Of a stretch of DNA of 64,000 bases, positions 46,130 through 56,400 are shown one piece after another. The notes beneath the pieces are model-generated. The model had not been told where the DNA came from and did no database searches. It saw only the letters and a program-made list of their open reading frames with translations. Origin of the DNA: Pseudofabraea citricarpa (lineage: Eukaryota > Ascomycota > Leotiomycetes > Helotiales > Dermateaceae). Made by a program: the position numbers and the translations under genes. Numbering within the stretch: the first letter of the stretch is position 1; every line of letters begins with the position of its first letter. The stretch spans positions 124,001 to 188,000 of the forward strand of contig JAPWGK010000019.1 of NCBI GenBank assembly GCA_029641185.1. The letters are read 5' to 3'.

Positions 46130-48739
46130 ATGAGCTCGTCTGGTCCCATGCCAAGTTATGGTGGTGGTAGAGATCCATCACCTGAGAGGGAACGAGGTTC
46201 ACGACGGAAGAAAATAAGTGGGTTCTTGAAAGCTGCCAACGAGCTTAGACAATCATACCAGGAGTCATATTCACAAAAGTGGAATGGGGAGAATGACGAT
46301 AGGGATGATGATGATGCGGGAATACCTGGGGCATTTCCCGATGTAGCCATTGTCAGGCATGGAGACGAACAGCTGGTTCTGTTTCCATCTTATGCACGTA
46401 GGCATACCAAAGAACAGCCCAAGCAACCTGATATTGATACCCAAAGCCGCAGGGACAGCAGTGATAGTGACGAAGTAGCTGATGCTGAGTACTGGGCTAG
46501 GGAATGGAAAAAGTTCGAGGACGACAGAGCAATTGTTGATGTTGATGTCAGGGGATGGATCTATTCCCCCCATCGGGGTCCGATGAGCAGGAAAAACAGG
46601 ATGCTTATCGGACTTGCTCGACGGTTGAGTGGTATATCAGCGCCAGTAAAGGAGGAGTCGAACTCAAGAAGCAGAGACAGCAGCCCGGAGTCTCATTCGT
46701 TGCGCAAGCGTCACGAGGCACATGAGGCGCAACGAGAACAGCAAAGGATCGCACGTGAGGCAGAGAACATTCTACAAAAAGGAAAAAGTGAGGAGCTCGC
46801 AGCGATCCGAGGAGGCTACAGTGAAGATCCGAGAAATGATTCCGATGATGACAGCATATTCCGTGAACGTGGACGTCCAAATGTCCCCTCCAGAGCAGCA
46901 GCTGAAGAGGCCCCAGGACCTGGTCAACTTGCTAAGCGTGGCTCGTGGAATCAGCCATCAGATATGAGCAATGCCGAGCTGCAGATTGCAAATTCGAATT
47001 TGATGGCTCGTCTCAAGCCGTTTTTGACAACCCCACTAGTTTCCACACCTATCACTGTATTCTTTTACAATGAGAAGACGTCTGTTTCTCGGACTGTTAC
47101 AACCAACGATGCAGGCCATTTTACTCTACGAGCACCTTTAGAGTTTGTGCCGACTCATGTCAGGGTTCTTGCTTCTGAGAGTCTCTCTGCGACTGAAGAA
47201 GTTAAGATCACTGAAGCAAAGGGTGTAAGCATCATCACAGATGTAGATGATACGATCAAGCATACTTCAATTGGTAGCGGAGCACGAGAAACTTTCAGAA
47301 ACGCCTTTATACGGGATCTCAAGGATCTTACAATTGACGGCGTTAAAGAATGGTACAATACCATGTATGATATGGGTGTTGGTATACACTACGTCTCGAA
47401 TGCCCCTTGGCAGCTTTTCCCGGTCTTGGTTAGCTATTTCCAGGTTGCCGGCTTGCCTCCAGGATCTTACCATCTGAAGCAATATAGTGGGATGTTACAA
47501 GGAATTTTCGAACCTGTTGCAGAGAGGAAGAAGAGCACACTTGACAAGATCTTTCATGATTTTCCTGACAGAAAGTTTTTACTCATGGGAGATAGCGGTG
47601 AAGCTGATTTGGAAGTCTATACAGAGATGGTACTGGCAAATCCTGGTAGAGTGGTTGGTATCTTCATTCGTGATGTTACCACACCAGAGTATGCAGGCTT
47701 CTTTGATGCAGCAACAGGACCTTTAGCCAATGACAGATGGAGAAGCAACGAAAACTCTTCAAGAGCCCAATCCGTTCCAAACAGAGCTTCACCCACAGCA
47801 TCTATCCCCGATAAACCTGAAAGACGTCCTACACTTCCTCCGCGAATCCAGTCCGAAGCGGTACCGCAAACTAGCGACGGCCCTAAGATGGGTACACTCA
47901 TCGACTTAGATGATGAACCTGAGCTACAAAGTGTTCACGAATCACATAGGAAACTTATGCCTCGCTCAATGTCAACATTTGAAGCCCTTGAATCTCCTAG
48001 AAGAAGGTCAGCTCCAGATGGGTCTATCAAAGTACCACCACCTAGGCCAGCAAAGCCCCTTTCACTTCGTGGATCAACTGCCAATAGTGTTTCGGATTCT
48101 CTTGATGCAGCTCCAGCTCTTAAAAAGAGCTCTCCTCCACCGCCTCCAAAACCTCGACGTGTCAGAACAGGCCCAGAGGGCACTCCCACATCTCATCCTT
48201 TAGCCACTGCAGTGAGCTCCGATGATGTTACAAGTCCCGAAGAAAGCTATGTTTCCAGCGCTAAAAACAAGATTTCTGCCGCTTATAATGGTCTTCCCGA
48301 GGTGCGATCTTTCCTTCCTGGTGGTATCCAAAGAACAACTTCTTCATCTTCATCAATCAAATCTTCTGATAGAGTGCCACCGCCTCCTCCAAGGCGTGGT
48401 GGTGCTCCGGCTTCATCAAGCGTCCCCAAAAGACTTTCTTGGAGCCAAAAGGATCTGGATTCATCCGACGATGAATCAATTACTGGAAGCAGTGCTTCTT
48501 CTGTACCCATCAATAAAAAACTTGAGCTTTGGAAGCGAAGATATAAAGCAGCCAAAGACGTCCTTGATAGGCATGGCGTTCCATTGAGGACTTGGAGAAC
48601 TGGAGGCGACGTCTGCTTGGAATCTGTACAATTAGTTGAGAGAGAATTGACAAAAATGGGTGTAGAGGGGTATGGAAAGTCAAAGGAAAAGACTGGGGAA
48701 GGTGGTGGAGAAGTGAAGGTTAAGGATTTGAAGCGATAA
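46130..48739 (+). CDS. APP1: App1-type phosphatidate phosphatase (DUF2183)
   Basis: Intronless 869-aa frame from ATG 46130, chosen because it is the first ATG in an open frame and begins MSSSGPMPSY before a helical segment (SGFLKAANELRQSYQESY). The catalytic DxDxT motif DVDDT is at 371-375, within GVSIITDVDDTIKHTS, followed by HYVSNAPWQLFPVL and LLMGDSGEADLEVY, typical of the App1 catalytic domain. The C-terminal third is proline-rich with SH3-ligand-like PPPPKPRR and PPPPPRRG, then a helix with LWKRRYKAAKDVL. Known role in yeast: magnesium-dependent PA phosphatase at actin patches, linking lipid signalling to endocytosis. Confidence 0.87.
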   Translation: MSSSGPMPSYGGGRDPSPERERGSRRKKISGFLKAANELRQSYQESYSQKWNGENDDRDDDDAGIPGAFPDVAIVRHGDEQLVLFPSYARRHTKEQPKQPDIDTQSRRDSSDSDEVADAEYWAREWKKFEDDRAIVDVDVRGWIYSPHRGPMSRKNRMLIGLARRLSGISAPVKEESNSRSRDSSPESHSLRKRHEAHEAQREQQRIAREAENILQKGKSEELAAIRGGYSEDPRNDSDDDSIFRERGRPNVPSRAAAEEAPGPGQLAKRGSWNQPSDMSNAELQIANSNLMARLKPFLTTPLVSTPITVFFYNEKTSVSRTVTTNDAGHFTLRAPLEFVPTHVRVLASESLSATEEVKITEAKGVSIITDVDDTIKHTSIGSGARETFRNAFIRDLKDLTIDGVKEWYNTMYDMGVGIHYVSNAPWQLFPVLVSYFQVAGLPPGSYHLKQYSGMLQGIFEPVAERKKSTLDKIFHDFPDRKFLLMGDSGEADLEVYTEMVLANPGRVVGIFIRDVTTPEYAGFFDAATGPLANDRWRSNENSSRAQSVPNRASPTASIPDKPERRPTLPPRIQSEAVPQTSDGPKMGTLIDLDDEPELQSVHESHRKLMPRSMSTFEALESPRRRSAPDGSIKVPPPRPAKPLSLRGSTANSVSDSLDAAPALKKSSPPPPPKPRRVRTGPEGTPTSHPLATAVSSDDVTSPEESYVSSAKNKISAAYNGLPEVRSFLPGGIQRTTSSSSSIKSSDRVPPPPPRRGGAPASSSVPKRLSWSQKDLDSSDDESITGSSASSVPINKKLELWKRRYKAAKDVLDRHGVPLRTWRTGGDVCLESVQLVERELTKMGVEGYGKSKEKTGEGGGEVKVKDLKR

Positions 48740-49161
48740 TACTACGTATACGATGAGACATCAGTTTAGATATCACGTGCGGTATATGATTTGAATAACA
48801 GAGAAATAAATTTTCGTAACCACTATTCTTTTGTTTCATCCAAGTTGAAGGATTTGCAAGGGTCTCAGCTAGTGTTCATACTCTCTTCGAATGCATTCTG
48901 TATTCTGAAGGCCCTGTTTACCTGGATGGCTAGTATCCATCAAGGTTAATGCCTCTCTTGATCTTCTCTATATCGAGTTATAAAGCAGCAGTATCCTTAC
49001 TTTATCAAGTAATATCTGCTCTCTCTTTCATTATTTGACCGAAAAGAATATCCTCTTCCAAAATAAAACCCCTAAGGCAAAGTTCAAGATCATTCAGATT
49101 TGAACCAGAGAGTTCGTCGCTTAATTACCGATCTCTTATCCACTAAACTATCCGTTCATCA
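48740..49161. other. Spacer with a tRNA-Arg-like relic
   Basis: This is the APP1 3' flank and the promoter of the flavoenzyme gene. The only notable content is the tRNA-like sequence at about 49090-49142, listed separately. Confidence 0.5.
49090..49142 (-). pseudogene. tRNA-derived relic (tRNA-Arg-like)
   Basis: On the minus strand GGATAGTTTAGTGGATAAGAG matches the D-arm/A-box of fungal arginine tRNAs, and GGTTCAAATCT (about 32 nt on) matches the T-loop/B-box. The anticodon stem is reduced to about 3 pairs and the acceptor ends do not pair, so it is not a functional tRNA. It may be a decayed copy. Confidence 0.35.
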
Positions 49162-51197
49162 ATGGAGCAGGATCCCGAAATATACGATGTCCTTATTGTA
49201 GGGGCCGGGCCGTGTGGACTCGCAGTCGCCGCGCGGCTGGCTGAAACAACACCTTCTGCACTCTTCACCGACTCCGAGCATCAGCGGTACCACTGGATGA
49301 AGAAACACAACCTGCAAACTCGCAAACCACAGAAAGTCTCGCGGCGTTCCAACACCGTCTGCGATCGCCTCCTGACGGGGAAATGCCATGCCCATACACC
49401 TCGTCTGAAACTCGCCGTCCTGGATGCGGCGAGTGAGGAGTGGATGGGGAGCTGGGATCGCAAGTTTGATGATTTGAGCATTAGCCACTTGAGATCGCCT
49501 ATGTTCTTTCATCCGGACCCTAGGGATAGGGATGGGCTGCTGGGATATACATATCTAGAAAAACGGGAAAGAGAGCTGGTGGAGATTAAGGGCGTGGTTG
49601 GGAAAGGGTTGAGTAAACATCAGCGGAAGTTGAAGAGTAAGAATAGGTAGGTGCCGTACGTCTTCCTTTCACGTATCATACTCGGCGAGAGAAAATAATG
49701 CTGACAATGGGAAAGTGGGAAGCAGGAAGTCTCATACCTCGATGAGCGTGAACGTAATGATTACTTTCGACCCAGCGCATCTCTCTTCAAGCATTACTGC
49801 GGCGACATTGTATCGCGCTACCAGCTGCATAACGCAGTCCAGAAAGCGGAAGTCCAATCTGTCGCTTACGACGAGTCGGAATCCCTCTTTACCGTACACA
49901 CATCTACAGGTGTTAAATATTCCCGGATCGTGGTGTTCGCTGTTGGAGCAGCGCTGAAACCTTCTCTGCCTTGTGACTGCCCTCTTGATGGAGAAGGGAG
50001 TGTCACGCATGCGTTTAAACAGGATAAAGTCGGATTGCCAAGCCATGTGCTCGCTAAGATTCAGAGGGGTGTACCGACGAATGTCGTTGTGGTTGGTGGT
50101 GGATTGACAAGCGCCCAGATTGTAGATATGGCTGTTAAAGCTGGAGTTACAAAAGTGTGGCATCTCATGAGAGGGCCATTGAAGGGTAGCTTTATCCTCC
50201 ATATTTTCCCCTTGTCCTCCTTTTGTTTTTCAAGAGTTTTTAGTTTCGACTTAGTGCATAGCGAGTTGTACATGCTTACTTTGGATTTCATGCTACTAAA
50301 TACTTCATATTAAAAAGTCTACATGGCTAACAAAAAGCTAGTCAAACACTTCGACGTATCTCTCGAATGGGTAGGAAAGTACAAGAACTTCCACCTCGCA
50401 GAATTCTGGACTGCCGATTCCGATGAAGGCTCGTTTTCTCCCTTTCCGCTATACTCCAAACCTCCAACTAATCCATGAAACAGAACGATTCGAAATGATC
50501 CGCACAGCTCGCAATGGCGGATCCATTACGCCCGAGTACCAAAAGATCCTGGTCCGTCTAATCTCGACACAGCGCTGTTCTCTGCACGAGAACACGACCA
50601 TCACAAGCGGATCTTGGTGTCCGATCCTCAACCAATGGACCCTCTCAACCTCATGCTCCGAACTCTCCAAATCTCTCCCGAAGATCGATCACATCATCTA
50701 CGCTACGGGACTGAACCCCGATTTTGCAAAGATCCCCGCCGTCCAGGGTCTTCTCGCACAGGAGAGATTCGCGATCGATTGTATTGGGGGGATGCCGCGT
50801 TTGACGCAAGATTTGGCGTGGAGCGAGGAGCTGCCTTTTTTTGTTACGGGCAGATTGGCGGGTTTGAGACTTGGTCCTGGAGCTGGGAATTTGGAGGGTG
50901 CTAGGATGGGTGCTGAGAGGATTGCTGTGAGTTGACTCTCCTTTTGATTTTCCTGGGACGATTCTTTTCTTGCTGGGGATTTGTAACCTTCAGATGTGAA
51001 TACTAATCTCGCGGATGCAACAGTGGAAGATTGGGGAGTTACTAGAAAGAGGGATAGGTGAGATTGGAGATCCTGAAGATTATGCAAGACAGGATGTTGA
51101 TGGGAGACGACTGGGATTAGGCATTAGGAATCAATTTGATGTGTTTGATGAAGATCACGACGAAGACGACGATAAAGCCGACGAAAGCGACGACTAA
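49162..51197 (+). CDS. FAD/NAD(P)-dependent monooxygenase-like protein
   Basis: Five exons: 49162-49646, 49716-50185, 50342-50428, 50484-50926 and 51024-51197, giving 552 aa. The FAD-binding Rossmann motif is VGAGPCGLA (residues 13-21). A second nucleotide loop, VVVVGGGLTSAQ, and the late motif IYATGLNPDF match the ornithine N-hydroxylase / flavin monooxygenase superfamily. The fourth-exon join (DSDE then ERFEMIRTARNGGS) requires an intron starting GCTCGT, i.e. GC-AG, or a local defect. The C-terminus is acidic (FDEDHDEDDDKADESDD). The substrate is unknown. A siderophore role is not supported: no NRPS is nearby. Confidence 0.8.
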
Positions 51198-51749
51198 ATA
51201 GTTCCACGAGAATAGACAAGATTAAATACATTCATGGCAACGCAGGAAAGCAGAGGTTGTCATATAAATTTGCTCAATGTGGTGCACCCCGTAGCTACCT
51301 TGCTTTGTAAAAATGAAGAAAATAGAGATAAAAAGGAACAGTAAACATGTGAACAAAACACTAGGTTCTCATATACCTGTATCTTTGCAGTGAAGACTCA
51401 ATGCTTAAAGAAACCGAGTCCTGTGTACTGGATACTTTGACTTCAGGAAATAGTTCGCCACTTCGGAGTCGAGCTAGGCATTACAAGCTATCTTGTACTG
51501 CATGTCCGGATTTGTTCACGTTTGTATCTTAATAAACACATATATGGTTAGTCACTTTCTTATCTTCATTATCGAACCCATCATGAATGATATAGAAGAG
51601 TGTATTATATAGGTAGGGCGCCATAACCCCCAATGAAACTTTTATGCAAAAGAAAAACAAAAACAGCATTTGGTATACCCCCTTCCTCCTCTAACTCCGT
51701 TCATAAAATGCAAGAATATCCCACAAGAAGAAAGAAGTATGTTGCTTAT
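51198..51749. other. Convergent gap between the flavoenzyme and MIS12 genes
   Basis: Both genes end into these 552 bp. I see no gene or repeat. Confidence 0.5.
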
Positions 51750-52958
51750 TCAAGAAGCCTGGTCCATAGGCTCCCCATCACCGTTTCCACTTTCACTTCC
51801 ACCAACCATACCCACGACCCTCTCTAATTCTTCTACCTCGCCCTTCTGCAGCTTCCTCCCTTCGCCCTGCCACTCGCCATCTCTAACCTCCCCCATCTCG
51901 CCAAGCTCCAATCCTCGCACATGCTCAAGATGCCTTTTTGTCTCAGTCTCAATGAACTCCGACCGCTCGCGTCTCCAACTCTTCTCAGCCTCGCCGACGA
52001 ACCCTGCTTTCCTATCACCGTCCTCTTGTAGAGCTTTCAATCGCGGTCCGAGATTTTCCAGCAATAATTTCAAGGCGGGCAGTTGTGTAAGCGCAAATCC
52101 GGTAGCTGTGCTGATAGGATTCGACGCATCGCCAGTAAGTTCGCCTTTGTCTTGGAGAAACTTGAAAGTTGGGTAGGTAGATTGAATATCGGACTCTGCT
52201 GGTTCTTTTTTGAGTTTTACTTGCGGGATGGGTGATATGAGAGCCCGCAAGGACGCGAGAGTAGCCTCGTTCTGTGCAACTTCAGAGCGTAGATGTGCAT
52301 TTAGCTTTTGCGTTTCGCGCAATCTGAGTCTCTGCATCGTGATGGATTCGCTCGTCGGCGCATCTGTCTTGGGCGTGAAATCTAAACCCTGAGACAAGAG
52401 ATAAAAAGTTAGACACGGATTCTCTATCAGTAAAGGGAAAGAGCTTGGTATACCTCGTAATGTGCCATGCGGATCCAACCCTTCACGCCTGCTGGTATTG
52501 CCAGGTGGTTGCGCAACATGAAGATCTCCATCTTATCAAAGTTATGATCAATCTTTTTCCCCAGCAGCGTCTCTAGTTGGTATACTCCATTCTCAATCTC
52601 GTGTTTCACTCGTTCTGCTACTGCTCGACCCTCTTCCGTCTCTTCGTCTGGCTTGTGCCTCAGCCCTATCTGTTGCGGACTCGCAGTCAGCAGACTCCTT
52701 TCTATCGCCTCGATTACTCCAAAGGCTGTTGCATTAACGATATTGATGATGTCGTCAATCAGGGACTAGAAGTGAGAATAGTTCATAAGTCAGTCCATCA
52801 TTCTTTCAAAGTTCATACATGTATCTGCGGGGTGGGTTTTGCGCCGGCTAGGATGCGGGGTGGAATTGGCAAGTACTGACAATTGGACGGTATCCGAAAT
52901 GCTCAGTGAGCAGAGCGGTATCCGAATCTTGCGGATTGCTTGTTGTTTGATTTGCCAT
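51750..52958 (-). CDS. MTW1: Kinetochore protein Mis12/Mtw1
   Basis: Three exons, 52958-52881, 52765-52454 and 52388-51750 (introns 115 and 65 nt), give 342 aa. The Mis12 signature at the N-terminus, LLTEHFGYRPI-SLIDDIINIVN, is formed by the first splice. The next exon carries NGVYQLETLLGKKIDHNFDKMEIFMLRN. The C-terminal half is coiled coil (RLRLRETQKLNAHLRSEV...). Known role: core of the four-subunit Mis12/MIND complex that connects the inner centromere to Ndc80 and Knl1. The first intron uses a GTCAGT donor and contains a second in-frame-looking segment, so an alternative mini-exon is possible. Confidence 0.9.
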
Positions 52959-53465
52959 GGCTGAGATATTGCTTGCAACGAGACGTTGTGAGAGTAAATA
53001 GACGTTTTGTTTTGACGCGGCGACGCGATGACAGGGATTCATGGATAGTAAGCCTTGGCACTGGCAATACTTCATCAGCACTTTATCAGTTGCACATATA
53101 TCACTATATCACACCACTCCACCACCTTGAACACGATCGAAGTCTTGTTCTACACATGAAGAAAGTGGCATGGATTTTGCAGATTTTGCAGATAGTCCGA
53201 AAATGTGATGCCTAACCTGAACGTCTCTATAAATCAACATGTAAATCAAACTTTAAGATGCCCCATCCCCATAAAATCTAGAATAGAATGGATATAATTC
53301 AACCTCCGCATGACACCATCGCTCCCGGATCTCATGACAACTAAAAACACTCAGACATACAAGAAGAACTCCCAAGGGTATGAAAATGACCCCTACTTCC
53401 CATATACAACTCGCCTTCTTATGATGCACCAAATCACAATAACTATTATGTAGAGAAAATGTGTT
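52959..53465. other. MIS12 promoter and CPS1-like 3' flank
   Basis: The 507 bp lie upstream of the MIS12 start and downstream of the CPS1-like stop, both on the minus strand. No coding signal is seen. Confidence 0.5.
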
Positions 53466-56400
53466 CTAACGGCCAGCGAGATTCATATGCATCATAGCGT
53501 CCTTTTTCCAATCATCGTCATCATCATCGTCGTCGTCACTCGCTGCATTTTGTACCCGCAGACCACCCCGAGGTTGCTGACTTGGCAGAGACCACAGATC
53601 TCCCTCCCGGCCTTCAACAGCAGGCAGTGACATTCGATTCACTGTAGGACTTGTAGGCTTGGGACCAACCTGAGGAGGCTGTGGTCCGAAATCATCGTTA
53701 GCCCCAAAACCCGGGACTTCAAAGCTTTTCTTGGCTGGTGATTGAACATTGTCTTCCAACTCGAAATGTCTCTGGTTGTCGGTCGGAGTATCATCGCCCC
53801 TATGAGAGGACCCATTTTGATCCATGGTGGGAGATCCAATAATGGAATCGTCGTAGTTCATTGCTGGCATCTCAGAAATGCCTGTTGGTAATTGCGTGAA
53901 GTCTGCATTATTTTGTCTTTCGCGCTCTTCTAGAATTTGAGGAGCAGGTTCTACGTTTCGGAGACTGCTTGTGATTACACTGCTATTCCTCATGCTAGCA
54001 GCACTACGTGGCTCGATCGTTTCTGTGATGTCTGACATTGCGGAGTCTGCATCTCGGATCCCGAATTGGGCCATTGTACGCATCTTGCGAGTTACCCAGC
54101 TTGCGAGAATTTTCCCTCGTTGTTTCTCACCAAGTCTCGATCTTGGGAAATCACCCTTGTTAACAAATGCGACGATGTCAACCACAATTTGATGATCGTT
54201 TAAGATAGCATTGACGATGACAGGAACGATAGATGCAAGATATGCTTTTCTACCAACCTCAACCAAGACGACAATGAGCCCACCGGCTTGGAATATAGCA
54301 CTACTTCAAGTTAGTCGTAGGTTGGGAATACTAAGGACATCACTTACCATCCACCGGGCACAATGTTGCGATGGCACTTTTCAACTGAGTATTCGATATC
54401 CATAGGGAAATGGCTCAAACCGTTTATCTCAAACGTCTCACCAATATTTCCTAACACAAAAAGAACTTGCATTTCGACCTGTGCGCCATTTGGACCAATT
54501 GGTCGACTGACGTTGTGTAAAAATCCCAGATCTCCAGTTCGTACGTACTGAACGCTTGGGTCTCCATCGATTAGTCGGCCATCAAATCTCTCACTGTCAA
54601 AAGCGTCCTTTGAACCATAAAATGACTTGACACAGGCCTCTGAATCGACCCAAATCTCACCATACTCTCCATCATGGCAAAGAGTACGACTTTCTGGATT
54701 GACGATTGCCAGTTGAGTTGATACAGGAACCATGCCAGAATCCTGCACGAGAAGAGCCTTGGGCTCTGAATCAGGATCAACAGGATATATCATTCCACGC
54801 CGCAGTGCTTGAGGATCGAGCCAAAGCTCAATTGGCTCAATGCACATATATGAGCGAGATGCAATCATGGGGTTGAGTACATGCGAATAGATCGTGTTGA
54901 TTGCGGTACGATCAAGACCGGTACCTGCAAAGTGTAGGCGTACTTTCTGGAAGACGTCAACACGAGGCCTACCTTCAGCAGATATCATCATATTTTTTAA
55001 TTCGTGAAGAGTGAATCCCTTTCCAGGCATGAGTGCCATTGCATGATCTAACATCTGAGGTGTGGCATAAGTGTCTTTGATCTTATACCTTGACAGCGTC
55101 AAGAAAAGTGACACCGGGTTTTGAGCGAACTCGACAGGCGAAACGAGGTAGGTTGGTGCACCAACGAAAATGCCCATCAGGCAGGTATGTATGAATCCCA
55201 AGCCCATGAAACTTCGAACGCAGCCTAATACTGGCCGAGAACTTGTCATTTGGCAAGTCTCTTTCTGTACTTTACACATACCCATGATTGTGTCATGTCC
55301 CAGCTGTACAGCAATACGCCTTTGGTCCGGCGTCCAGAATGTCCAGACAAGGGCAGGGAAACCTGGTTGGACCCAAGCTGGTTGCATGGTAAGACCGAGA
55401 TCTCTGCACCCATTATTCTGTTTTGGTGGCTTGCTGGTGTTGTATATACCTGGAACGGTTACTTTCAGAACCTGAGCAGATTGTTTCAGGTGCTGGGAGA
55501 CAATCTTTTGCTTGAGTAGGTGATCGACGTCATGGTTGACCAGAACAGCTTTCACACCATAGTCTGCAACCATATGGAGAAATGCTGGAGCATCTTCGTT
55601 CAACCGATTCTGGTCCACGGGAGCCATTGGTATTGCTGTCGCTCCAAGAACAAAGCAGGCATGAACAGCGTAAACGAAATCTTCCGAATGTGTATACATA
55701 AGGATGATATGATCACCTGCACGAACCTTGACTTTGTTCTTCATGTACATCGCCACAGCAGCTACTTTCGTATCGAACTTCTTCCATGTAATTCCTTTCC
55801 CTTCCTTGCCTCTGCCATCGATGGTGCAATACGAGAGCTCTTCAGCTTGACGAGCAACTCTCCATTGCAGCAAATCAACAATGCTAGTGAAGTTGTTCAG
55901 AGGTGTCGATGTTCGATCATCAATAACTACTTCACGGCGATCAATACCAGAGTATTGTCTATCACCTGGTGCTAATATATCCTCTCTAGTTTGAGCAGCG
56001 ATGGGCGACCAAATACCGCCCATTGGATCTACCCCAATTGGAAGGTTCAAAACGGCACGCTCTACTCCAAACTTGACGTGAACACAGGGTAAGTTGCCTA
56101 GATCAAATTCTCGTCGGCAAAGCATGTTTCCGATCTCTTTACGGCCATTCTTCAAGACCTTTGGCAATGTATTCGGAGCCGTGATCATGACACAGAACAC
56201 TCTCAGGTGATGTTCAACTAACAAGACCTCCATACATCGTTCCGAGAGTGAGTCAAGTAGAGCCGTATCAAGCTGACGTGGAGGTCCTCCTGAAGTTGTC
56301 GGAGCAGTAGACGCTATCTGAGATTCTAACAAGACGATTGGCAAATGTTCGTCATTCACGAAAATATCGAAAGCTGAACAATCATAGACCTTCTGCCCTA

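Noticed and set aside
49159..49512. Minus-strand 117-codon frame opposite the flavoenzyme first exon
   Set aside because: It is a shadow of the exon that carries the FAD-binding motif.
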